DNA of 64,000 nucleotides, taken from positions 1-64,000 of the forward strand of contig CAVPUE010000006.1 in NCBI GenBank assembly GCA_963708895.1. The letters run 5' to 3'. A model generated the notes under the pieces. It was given only the letters and a program-made list of their open reading frames with translations, was not told the origin of the DNA and searched no databases. The position numbers and the translations under genes were made by a program. Origin of the DNA: Bacillus_BD sp963708895 (GTDB lineage: Bacteria > Bacillota > Bacilli > Bacillales > Cytobacillaceae). This document shows, piece after piece, positions 25,616-34,843 of this stretch (its first letter is position 1; every line of letters starts with the position of its first letter).

Positions 25616-28445
25616 ATGCAAAAAGGCAATCAGAATCGTAAGGCTTTAGAGAATATGTTTTTCGGTCCAAATCTTGGTTACGTACTTGAATTATACGAGA
25701 AATACGTAGTGGATCCTCATTCTGTTGATGAAGAGATACGGGAATATTTTCAACAAACGGGCGATCCTGATATCACACAGAATCTAGCGGGAGACTGGTA
25801 CCATAAGGTGAACTCTGCCGTTATCCTTGCTAATAAAATTCGCGACTATGGTCATCTAGGAGCAGACATTTATCCACTAAAACATAAAAAATTAGAAACG
25901 AGTTATATAGAACCTTCACGATATGGATTAACAATCGAGGATTTAAAAGGAATCCCAGTCGAAATATTTTTACCAAATAGACTCGAGAATATTCAAAATG
26001 GCTATGAAGCTTTTGAGTATTTAAAAAGGGTATATACAGGAAAAGTAGCTTATGAATTTCATCATGTTTGTAATATTGAAGAAAAGAAATGGCTACAGCA
26101 GAAGGTGGAACAAAGGACAAGTTTTTCAAAAATAAAGAAAGAAAAACAAACCAACCTTTTGAAAAGACTTGTGGAAGTAGAAGAGTTTGAAAAGTTCCTA
26201 CATCGTACTTTTGTAGGGCAAAAACGATTTTCTATTGAGGGACTAGATTCGTTAATTCCTTTTTTAAATGAAATCATTACGCAATGTGCTAAAGCTGGTG
26301 TGGGTACCATTAATATCGGGATGGCTCACAGAGGACGTCTTAATGTATTAGCACATATTTTAGGGAAGCCCTATGAATTGATTTTTGCTGAATTTCAGCA
26401 TGCACCTAATAAAAATCTCGTTCCATCGGAAGGTTCGTTTGGAATTAATTCTGGTTGGACAGGTGATGTAAAATACCATTTAGGTTTAGACCGCAAAATC
26501 GAAAAAGATAATATTCGAAAGGTACGAATAAACTTAGCCAATAATCCAAGTCACCTCGAATTTGTAGGTGCTGTCGTAGAAGGATATACAAGAGCAGCCC
26601 AAGATGATCGAACTAAACCTGGATTTCCAATAGAAAAACCCCAAGCTGCCCTTTCGATTATCATCCATGGAGATGCTGCATTTCCAGGCCAGGGGATTGT
26701 GGCTGAAACGTTAAATCTTGAAAATTTAAATGGATATCGCACAAGTGGGTCGATTCACATCATTGCTAATAATACGATTGGCTTTACGACAGAACCTGAG
26801 GATTCCAGGTCTACTCGCTATGCTAGTGATTTAGCGAAAGGGTTTGAAATACCAATCGTTCATGTCAATGCTGATGACCCTGAGAGTTGTTTACAGGTAG
26901 CACGATTAGCTTGTGAATATAGGGAAACCTTTCATAAAGATTTTCTCATTGATTTAATTGGCTATCGTCGGTTTGGACATAACGAAATGGATGAGCCAAT
27001 GACAACAAATCCTCGATTATATACTATCATTCAAAAACATAAATCCGTTGTGGAAATATATGCAGAAACTCTATTAAAAAGAGGGGTCATTACCGACGAA
27101 AAGAAGGATCAACTATTTGATACAGTAAAAGAAAAGATACAGAATGCTTATCAACGTGTACCAGAGAAAAACGAAGATGCAGTGATATTGAATCCACCAG
27201 AAAAAATTGAGGAAGGCTTTAAAGAAATAAAAACCTCTGTATCAATAGAAACTTTAGAAAGAATGAATCATGAATTATTATCATGGCCAAATCATTTTAC
27301 GGTTTTTCAAAAGGTAAACAACATCCTCCAAAGAAGGAGAAACGGTCTTGAAGATGGAGGGAAAGTAGACTGGGGACATGCAGAGGCACTAGCTTTTGCT
27401 TCCTTACTGGCTGATGGTATTCCAATTAGAATAACAGGCCAAGACACGGAAAGAGGCACATTTGCCCAAAGAAACCTTATTCTTCATGATTAGTCTAACA
27501 GGAGAAACTTTTTCACCACTACATCACATGCCTCTCGCAAAAGCATCTTTTTCAATCCATAATAGTCCTTTATCAGAGGGAGCCGTTCTTGGCTTTGAAT
27601 ATGGTTACAATGTCTTTGCTCCAGAAACGCTTGTTATTTGGGAAGCTCAATATGGAGATTTTGCTAATTCAGCACAAGTCATCATTGATCAGTTTATAGC
27701 AGCAGGTCGTGCCAAATGGGGACAAAAATCAGGTCTTGTGATGCTGCTTCCACACGGACATGAAGGGCAAGGACCAGAACATTCGAGTGGAAGACTAGAG
27801 CGTTTTCTATTATTAGCAGCGGAAAATAACTGGACGATTGCCAATTTAACAAGCGCCGCTCAATATTTTCACATATTACGTCGCCAAGCTGCATATTTAA
27901 AAAGAGAGGAAGTCCGTCCGCTTATCATTATGACACCAAAGAGTTTATTACGGCATCCTAAGGTCGCTTCAAGTGGGATTGAATTGAGTAAAGGTGAATT
28001 CAAAACGATTCTGGAGCAAAGTGACATACGGAATGAAAACATTGAAAAAATCGAGCGGTTAATTTTTTGTACAGGCAAAATCGCCATCGAGTTAGCTGAA
28101 CAGTTAAGTGATAAAAAGGATTGTGAATGGATTCATATAATTAGGATTGAACAAATATATCCTTTTCCAGAAATGAAAGTTGAAAAAATCATCAAAAGGT
28201 TTGTGAATCTTAAAGAGATTTATTGGGTTCAGGAAGAACCGAAAAATATGGGAGCATGGTACTTTGTTGAACCCTTTTTAAGAAGGTTCTCACCAAAAAA
28301 TGTGCTGATTTCTTATGTTGGAAGACGTAGAAGATCGAGTCCCGCTGAAGGAGATCCATACGTTCATAAAAAAGACCAAGCACGGATTATTACAGCTGCA
28401 TTAACGAAAGGAGGCATTCCAATTGGCCGAAATCAAAGTACCTGA
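25616..28445 (+). pseudogene. odhA: 2-oxoglutarate dehydrogenase E1, frameshifted as sequenced
   Basis: OdhA decarboxylates 2-oxoglutarate with thiamine diphosphate in the TCA cycle. The ATG at 25616 follows GTGGAGG and opens MQKGNQNRKALENMFFGPNL. The first frame contains INIGMAHRGRLNVLAHILGK, HIIANNTIGFTTEPEDSRST and RRFGHNEMDEP and stops at 27493 after ITGQDTERGTFAQRNLILHD. Removing G27493 (GATTA-G-TCT) continues LTGETFSPLHHM, PHGHEGQGPEHSSGRLERFL and QEEPKNMGAWYF. The repaired length, about 942 residues, is typical. The end overlaps odhB. Confidence 0.9.
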
Positions 28446-29635
28446 GCTAGCAGAATCAATAACAGAGGGTACTGTGGCAAGATGGTTAAAAGTACCAGGT
28501 GATACTATTCATAAAGGTGATTATGTCGTTGAGCTTGAAACAGATAAAGTTAATGTTGAAATTATATCGGAGTATGATGGAGTACTAGAAACTGTTAAAT
28601 ATCTAGAAGGCGATACAGTCAAAGTCGGAGAGACGATTGCTACTTTAATAGTTGAAGGAAAGGCTAGTGCAGAAAAGAAAAGGAAAAAGAGGAAAGAGCA
28701 AGTGAGGATGAACAGGTCAAAGGGACGCTCCAAGTAACACAAGAATCATTGCATCTCCTGCAGCTAGAAAAATAGCAAGGGAAAAAGGAATAGATTTAAA
28801 TCGTGTACAAACGATGGATCCATTCGGGAGAGTTAGGTCTCAAGATTTATCTGAAAATGAGGTAGACACAAGGAATGCATTCTACAAATCGCGATGAAAA
28901 GGTTACGAAGTGGCTGAATGAGCCCCTTCAAGAAAACGCTATTGATAGAATAAAAATGACCGACGTCGTCGAACCATTGCTAGTAAGCTAGTAGAAGTCC
29001 AAAAGACAGCAGCCATGTTAACGACCTTTAATGAAATCGATATGACAAATGTGATCAATCTAAGAAATCGCCGTAGTGATCACTTTTATCAAGAACATGA
29101 TGTTAAACTAGGGTTTATGTCCTTTTTCACGAAAGCAACGGTTGCTGCTTTAAAAAGAATTCCGATGCTAAATGCAGAAATTCAAGATGATGAAATCGTG
29201 ATAAAGCGATATTATGATATTGGAATTGCGGTAGCCGCAAATGAGGGATTAGTGGTTCCTGTCGTAAGAAATGCAGAGCGCAAAAACTTTGCTGAAATTG
29301 AAAAGGACATTTTTGAACTGGCAGAGAAATCAAGGCAAAATAAGTTAGCGATAAAGGACCTTCAGGGAGGAACATTTACGATCACAAATGGTGGTGTTTT
29401 TGGTTCTTTACTATCCACACCTATTTTAAATGGGCCTCAAGTCGGGATATTAGGGATGCATTCTATTCAATTGCGACCCGTTGCAATCGATGAGGAAAGA
29501 ATCGAGAATCGACCTATGATGTATGTGGCGTTATCCTATGACCATCGAATTGTTGATGGTAAGGAAGCTGTCATCTTTCTAAAACATATTAAGAAATTAA
29601 TCGAAGACCCGGAATCATTGTTGTTTGAAACATAG
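28423..29635 (+). pseudogene. odhB: Dihydrolipoamide succinyltransferase E2, four frame breaks
   Basis: OdhB is the E2 core of the 2-oxoglutarate dehydrogenase complex. A TTG start follows AAAGGAGG. The lipoyl domain has VELETDKVNVEIISEYDG (lipoyl Lys). The frame then breaks near 28672-28683 (one base missing in an A/G tract), 28737-28739 (one missing), 28873 (extra G) and 28960 (one missing). Across these, the peripheral-subunit-binding domain (IIASPAARKIAREKGIDLNR) and catalytic domain (YVALSYDHRIVDGKEA, HxxxD-type) read through without further loss. Repaired length is about 404 residues. Four breaks in 1.2 kb is more than in any neighbour. Confidence 0.88.
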
Positions 29636-29655
29636 GAAAAAATAGAGTAATTTAA

Positions 29656-29688
29656 GAAGGAGCAAAGGCTATGCCTTTGCTCCTTGTG
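29656..29688. terminator. Bidirectional terminator between odhB and sda
   Basis: AAGGAGCAAAGGC pairs with GCCTTTGCTCCTT around TAT. It lies between converging genes. Confidence 0.8.
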
Positions 29689-29817
29689 TTAATTTATAAT
29701 GGGGTTTAATCCACGTCGCTTAATTTCACCTTTTAAAAATCGAATCCAATCTTTATCACCCGTTTTTAATGCATCACGATAAGAGACAACTAACTGTTCA
29801 TTACTCATAATCTTCAT
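29689..29817 (-). CDS. sda: Sporulation histidine kinase inhibitor Sda-like, 42 aa
   Basis: This small minus-strand gene starts at ATG 29817, seven bases from GGAGGT. It encodes MKIMSNEQLVVSYRDALKTG followed by DKDWIRFLKGEIKRRGLNPI. The hairpin-helix pattern (SxExLxxSYxxA, then FIxxLxxEIKRRxL) matches Sda, which binds the KinA dimerisation domain and blocks sporulation when DNA replication is disturbed. B. subtilis Sda is 46 residues. In B. subtilis sda is under DnaA control; I could not confirm DnaA boxes here. Confidence 0.83.
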   Translation of the reverse strand: MKIMSNEQLVVSYRDALKTGDKDWIRFLKGEIKRRGLNPIIN

Positions 29818-30014
29818 TGTGCATACCTCCAAGGTAAAGAATAGAATATTCAATATTATTCTATTTTAAATGTTTTATGAATAATTGGATACGATTTTTT
29901 AAAGAATTCATTAAATTGACATAAATACAAATTCTGTCTATAGAAAAGTAGAGGTTGCCCTTAAAAGCCGTACCTTATATACTTAAAGAAAATGGTTTTA
30001 AAGGAGTAATAGAT

Positions 30015-30218
30015 ATGATTCATTTAGAGTGGAATGAAAGAAAAACGATTAAAAAGGTTAAATGTATACATACGAATGCTAAAAAATATATTGTCAATCA
30101 TGTTCTAACACTAGATAAAGTTTATGACGTGAAAAATGAAACAGAGGAATATTATTACATCGTGGATAATACAGGTAGAGTCGGTGGCTTTTATAAAGAT
30201 TATTTTCAAGAACAGTAA
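30015..30218 (+). CDS. Conserved Bacillaceae small protein, 67 aa
   Basis: The ATG at 30015 follows AAAGGAG and opens MIHLEWNERKTIKKVKCIHT. The rest looks like a small beta-rich fold (YIVNHVLTLDKVYDVKNETE, then YYYIVDNTGRVGGFYKDYF). I recall similar uncharacterised proteins in many Bacillus genomes (possibly DUF6501), but I know of no function. It is a single gene with its own terminator. Confidence 0.7.
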   Translation: MIHLEWNERKTIKKVKCIHTNAKKYIVNHVLTLDKVYDVKNETEEYYYIVDNTGRVGGFYKDYFQEQ

Positions 30219-30244
30219 GGGAAAATAACGAATTAAAGTTGAAA

Positions 30245-30302
30245 AAGGAGCGACTAAAATGTGTTTGCCATTCATTAAACACATTCTTGACGCTCCTTTT
30301 TT
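30245..30302. terminator. Terminator between the small gene and misCB
   Basis: AAAAGGAGCG pairs with CGCTCCTTTT, with an inner helix AATGTGTTT/AAACACATT. Ts follow on the plus strand, As on the other side serve the minus strand. Confidence 0.75.
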
Positions 30303-30314
30303 ATTCTAAAAATA

Positions 30315-31091
30315 TTATGCTTTTGCAACTTTCTCAGCTATGGGACTCGGATATAATTTACGCCCGATATAGGTTTGTAAAATGAGGAAGAGTCCACCGA
30401 CTACCCAGTAAAGAGGTAGTGCCGCTGGTGCGCTGAATGAAACAAATACGATCATGATGGGAGATAGCAGCCCCATAAATTTCATTTGTTCTGCCTGCGC
30501 AGCTGGTAAATTTGCCTGTGAGAGTTTGAATTGAAAATAATAAACAATCCCAGCTAGAGCTGTTAACCAAATATCTGGTTGACCTAGATCAAACCATAAA
30601 AATGAATGGGTGGCAATTTCGTGAGAATTACGAATCGCATAATAAAAGGCCATTAATATCGGCATTTGAATGAGTAAAGGTAAACAACCCATATTTAACG
30701 GATTAACTCCGTGTTTTTGGTATAATCCCATTAATTCTTTTTGTAGATTTTGTTGTTCTTTTGGATCCTTTGTTTGCTTTATTTTTTTCTGAATTGAATC
30801 CATTTCTGGTTTTAAGGCATCCATTTTGATTTTCATAGCTATTTGATTTTTATATTGCTTAAGCATGAATGGTAATAATGCAAATCGGATGAGAAGGGTG
30901 ACGACAATGATTCCTAACCCATAATTATCATTAAATAAATGAGCCGTCCATTCGATGAGCGAGATAAATGGCCCAACAAAATATTGGGTAAAGAAGCCGC
31001 TACTTTGTCCACTATCTGATGAGCATGCAGATAACACCATGACAATAACGATACCTAATAAGGCGAATAAAACATTTTTCTTTTTGAACAT
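30315..31091 (-). CDS. misCB: YidC/Oxa1-type membrane protein insertase
   Basis: This 258-residue protein inserts membrane proteins alongside or independently of Sec. It has a lipoprotein signal peptide (VMVLSACSSD, lipobox LSAC) followed by the YidC/Oxa1 core: WTAHLFNDNYGLGIIVVTLL, then a charged cytoplasmic loop, NPLNMGCLPLLIQMPILMAF and final transmembrane helices. Bacillus has two paralogues, SpoIIIJ (MisCA) and YqjG (MisCB); SpoIIIJ usually sits by rnpA at the origin, so this isolated copy is more likely MisCB. The start ATG lies behind GGAGGAAA. Confidence 0.85.
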   Translation of the reverse strand: MFKKKNVLFALLGIVIVMVLSACSSDSGQSSGFFTQYFVGPFISLIEWTAHLFNDNYGLGIIVVTLLIRFALLPFMLKQYKNQIAMKIKMDALKPEMDSIQKKIKQTKDPKEQQNLQKELMGLYQKHGVNPLNMGCLPLLIQMPILMAFYYAIRNSHEIATHSFLWFDLGQPDIWLTALAGIVYYFQFKLSQANLPAAQAEQMKFMGLLSPIMIVFVSFSAPAALPLYWVVGGLFLILQTYIGRKLYPSPIAEKVAKA

Positions 31092-31122
31092 CAATCTATT
31101 TCCTCCAATATAGTAGTTTAGA

Positions 31123-31410
31123 TTAAATAATGGGGTAGGAAATAGATGGATCTGGTTCATCGCCTGGATTTTCTTTTCTCCGTATAATCTTTACGATCCA
31201 TATTAAGCGCTTATCGATATGAATCATGACCTTTAATACAATAGGGGTGTTCTTTACAATTTGAAAGTCTTGTGGAGAATGAATGTTTTGAACAAGCGTA
31301 AATTCAATTTTGAATATCCATATAAAGGAAATTGATAGACCGATAAATACACTAATCAGCATCGAATAATCAGCTTGCCCGTTAAGGAAATCTAATATTA
31401 TTTCAAACAA
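31123..31410 (-). CDS. Small membrane protein, unknown
   Basis: A reading frame of about 95 residues upstream of misCB. A TTG at 31410 follows GAGGTGAAATG; an upstream start at 31428 is possible. There is one clear hydrophobic segment (MLISVFIGLSISFIWIFKI) and a basic cytoplasmic-type tail. It ends 31 bases before misCB. I do not recognise it. It may be real, but the call rests only on length, RBS and position. Confidence 0.45.
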   Translation of the reverse strand: MFEIILDFLNGQADYSMLISVFIGLSISFIWIFKIEFTLVQNIHSPQDFQIVKNTPIVLKVMIHIDKRLIWIVKIIRRKENPGDEPDPSISYPII

Positions 31411-31610
31411 ACATTTCACCTCGAACAAGTAGGATAATTATTACTTATGCAAGTATATTAGTTTTCATTCCAATTTGCAATTTAAAACAGATCTTTACCA
31501 TGGTTTCATAGATTAGACAATTATTGAATAAAAGCTATATAATGTAAGGAAGAAAATTAGTTAGAAATACTGATAGAATAAATGAAGCTGTAATGATGGA
31601 GGTTTTTCAC

Positions 31611-33093
31611 TTGATTGAGAATTATGGGGATGACAGTTTAACGCTACATACTGATTTATATCAAATAAATATGATGGAAACCTATTGGGAAGATGGAATC
31701 CATAATCGAAAAGCTGTATTTGAAGTATCATTTCGTCAATTACCGTTTGGAAATGGTTATGCCGTATTTGCTGGTTTAGAAAAGGTAATCCATTACCTAA
31801 AGAATTTACACTTTACAGAAAGTGACATTTCCTATTTGCGAAATGAACTAGGCTATGATGAGGAATTTCTAAAGTTTTTAAAAGATCTGCGGTTTACGGG
31901 TAATGTTCGTTCGGTGGTAGAAGGTGAGATTGTATTTGGTTATGAACCATTAATGCGGATTGAAGCGCCACTTGCACAAGCGCAATTAATTGAAACAGCC
32001 ATTTTAAATATCATTAATTTTCAAACGTTAATTGCCACAAAGGCAGCAAGAATTAAGTATGTAATCGGTAATAACGAGTCAGCAGCTGAATTTGGTACAA
32101 GAAGAGCTCAGGAGATGGATGCAGCCATTTGGGGTACTCGCGCTGCCTATATTGGGGGCTTTGATTCAACTTCAAATGTACGTGCAGGAAAATTATTTGG
32201 CATTCCTGTATCAGGTACACATGCACATGCCTTGATTCAAGCCTATATCGATGAATATACAGCTTTTCATAAATATGCACGTCGTCATAAAGATTGTGTT
32301 TTTTTAGTTGATACATACGATACTTTGCGCTCTGGGGTACCAAATGCGATTAAAGTGGCAAAGGAGTTAGGTGATAAGATTAATTTCATTGGGATTCGAT
32401 TGGATAGTGGAGACCTTGCCTATTTATCAAAAGAAGCTAGAAAGATGCTTGATGATGCAGGCTTTCCAAATGCGAAAATTATTGCTTCGAACGATCTTGA
32501 TGAATATACGATTATTAACTTAAAGCAACAAGGAGCAAAAATAGATAGTTGGGGAATCGGGACGAAATTAATTACTGGATTTGACCAACCTGCACTTGGT
32601 GCCGTTTATAAAATTGTTTCCATTGAAGATAACGAGGGGAATATGGTTGACACCATCAAAATCAGTGCAAATCCTGAGAAAGTATCAACTCCCGGATTGA
32701 AAAAGGTATTTCGAATTATTAATTTGGCTAACCAAAAATCTGAAGGGGATTATATTACATTAGACCATGAAAACCCAAATGAAGAAAAAATGCTTACATA
32801 TGTTCCATCCGACACATACGTATTTGAAAAAGGATGTCAAGAATTTTGAAGCAAAAGATCTTCATCAAGATATCTTTATCAATGGACAATTGGTCTATCA
32901 ACTTCCAAACATTGGAGATATTCAAAAGTATTGCCATAACAACTTAAAATATCTATGGGATGAATATAAACGATCTCTTAATCCAGCGGAATATCCAGTT
33001 GATTTAAGTCCATTATGTTGGGAAAATAAACGTCGTAATATCGAATTAGTTAGTGAGAGAGTTCGTTCCATGACAAATAAGGGAAAACAATAA
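31611..33093 (+). pseudogene. pncB: Nicotinate phosphoribosyltransferase, frameshifted as sequenced
   Basis: PncB makes nicotinate mononucleotide from nicotinate and PRPP in NAD salvage. A TTG start lies behind GATGGAGG. The first frame has LHTDLYQINMMETYWEDG, AAEFGTRRAQEMDAAIWGTR and FIGIRLDSGDLAYLSKEA and breaks near 32822-32826 (removing one T or G of GTATTTG repairs it). The C-terminus then reads KKDVKNFEAKDLHQDIFING and NPAEYPVDLSPLCWENKRRN. The repaired length of 493 residues matches B. subtilis PncB (490). nadE follows after 10 bases. Confidence 0.9.
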
Positions 33094-33103
33094 GGGGGAG
33101 AAA

Positions 33104-33928
33104 ATGAGATTGAGCATGCAACAAAGAATCATAAAAGAATTACATATTCAGTCAAGCGTTGATCCCAAAAATGAGATTCAAAAAAGAATTCAGTTTTTAA
33201 AAGATTATCTTTTAAAAACAAAGTCGAATGGATTTGTACTGGGAATTAGTGGTGGACAGGATTCAACTCTTGCTGGACGCCTTGCACAGCTGGCGGTGGA
33301 ACAGTTGAGAAAGGAAGGCCATCAGGCAAAATTTATCGCTGTTCGTTTGCCATATGGAAACCAAAAAGATGAAGATGATGCCAAACTTGCCTTAGATTTT
33401 ATCCGTGCTGATCAGGAATTTACTTTTAATATCGAAAGTGCTGTTAATGCAGTGAAAGCTGAATATGATCAACAAACTGGAGCGCCACTCGGGGATTATC
33501 ATAAAGGGAATGTAAAGGCTAGAATGCGGATGATTGCCCAATATGCAATTGGAGGGCAAGAAGGATTACTTGTCATTGGTACGGATCATGCAGCAGAAGC
33601 TGTAACAGGGTTTTATACAAAATATGGTGATGGCGGTGCAGACCTATTACCATTATCAGGGTTAACCAAAAGGCAAGGGAAAGCTCTGTTAAAAGAATTA
33701 GGCGCAGATGAAAGACTTTATTTGAAGGTACCAACTGCAGATTTACTTGATGAAAAGCCAGGCCAGGCCGATGAAACGGAGCTTGGAATAGGTTACGATG
33801 AGTTGGATGATTATTTAGAAGGAAAAACAGTAGACAGGGATATTGCTGAAAAAATTGAAAAACGTTATTTGATCTCACAGCATAAACGAGAAATGCCTGC
33901 ATCTTTATTTGATGAATGGTGGAAATAA
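33104..33928 (+). CDS. nadE: NH3-dependent NAD+ synthetase
   Basis: NadE amidates nicotinate adenine dinucleotide to NAD+. It is 274 residues, the size of the ammonia-dependent class. The ATP pyrophosphatase loop GFVLGISGGQDSTLAGRLAQ, GTDHAAEAVTGFYTKYGDGG and TADLLDEKPGQADE are seen. It forms an NAD-salvage operon with pncB. The start lies behind AAGGGGGAG. Confidence 0.95.
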   Translation: MRLSMQQRIIKELHIQSSVDPKNEIQKRIQFLKDYLLKTKSNGFVLGISGGQDSTLAGRLAQLAVEQLRKEGHQAKFIAVRLPYGNQKDEDDAKLALDFIRADQEFTFNIESAVNAVKAEYDQQTGAPLGDYHKGNVKARMRMIAQYAIGGQEGLLVIGTDHAAEAVTGFYTKYGDGGADLLPLSGLTKRQGKALLKELGADERLYLKVPTADLLDEKPGQADETELGIGYDELDDYLEGKTVDRDIAEKIEKRYLISQHKREMPASLFDEWWK

Positions 33929-33929
33929 A

Positions 33930-33965
33930 AGAATGGAGAGGGTTTTTAGTCCTCTCCATTCTTTT
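33930..33965. terminator. Terminator between nadE and pflA
   Basis: AAGAATGGAGAGG pairs with CCTCTCCATTCTT around GTTTTTAGT, between converging genes. Confidence 0.8.
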
Positions 33966-33973
33966 ATTAGATT

Positions 33974-34716
33974 TTAAGCAAATACGACTTGTTTTGATAG
34001 GATCTCATAAGCATTCTTAACGCGATCTTCGACTTGGAGGCTCGATGTCTGCTAGTGGGTATTCTAATCCTAATGCTTCCCACTTATATACACCTAGTTT
34101 ATGATACGGTAGAATCTCAATTTTTTTAACATTTTGTAAGGTAGCAATAAAGTCACCAAGTTCATGTAAATCTTCATCAATGTCAGAAATCGTTGGGACA
34201 AGAACATGGCGTATCCAAACAGGAATTTGTTTATCGGAAAGCAATTTAGCAAATTGAAGGATATGGTCATTGCCCATTCCTGTTAAAGAAATATGTTTTT
34301 TACGATTAATATGTTTTAAGTCTAGTAAGATCAAATCTGTATATGTTAATAATTCATTCAATTCCGTCTTGAAACTGGGGTGATGTTGAATAACAACCAC
34401 CAGATGAATCAATCGTTGTATGAATGCCTCTTTTTTTGCATTCCTTAAATAATTCAATTAAAAAAGGGATTTGCAGTAGAGGTTCTCCGCCACTAACTGT
34501 AATACCACCGCCAGATGATTGAATAAAAGGAAGGTAAGAGGTTAAGTCCTGCATAATTTCATCTACAGACATTTGTTTGCCAGATCCGATTTCCCATGTA
34601 TCTGCATTATGACAAAATTGACAACGTAACAGACACCCCTGTGTAAAAATGACATAACGAATGCCTGGTCCATCAACCGTGCCAAATGTTTCTATAGAAT
34701 GAATATTTCCGTTCAT
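33974..34716 (-). pseudogene. pflA: Pyruvate formate-lyase activating enzyme, two frame breaks
   Basis: PflA is a radical-SAM enzyme that makes the glycyl radical on PflB. The first frame has GTVDGPGIRYVIFTQGC and the cluster motif CLLRCQFCHNADTW (CxxxCxxC). It breaks at GGGG 34377-34380; dropping one base joins PSFKTELNELLTYTDLILLD. A second extra base at 34031 hides the normal C-terminus (SEDRVKNAYEILSKQVVFA, stop 33974-33976). Repaired it is about 246 residues, a normal size. It lies 127 bases downstream of pflB. Confidence 0.88.
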
Positions 34717-34789
34717 AGTAAATCTCTCCTTTCAATTATCAATCAAAGCGCAAAGTGATATTTTCGAGCTTCCAAAAAAATAAAATAGA

Positions 34790-34827
34790 TAGCTCGGGGG
34801 AGAGGGGACCTCAGATCCTCCGAGCCA
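34790..34827 (-). terminator. Hairpin between pflB and pflA
   Basis: On the minus strand GGCTCGGAGG pairs with CCCCCGAGCT around a 17-base loop, then a T-rich stretch follows. It could partly end transcription after pflB or stabilise its message, giving much more PflB than PflA. Confidence 0.65.
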
Positions 34828-34843
34828 AATGACCTTTTAAAAA

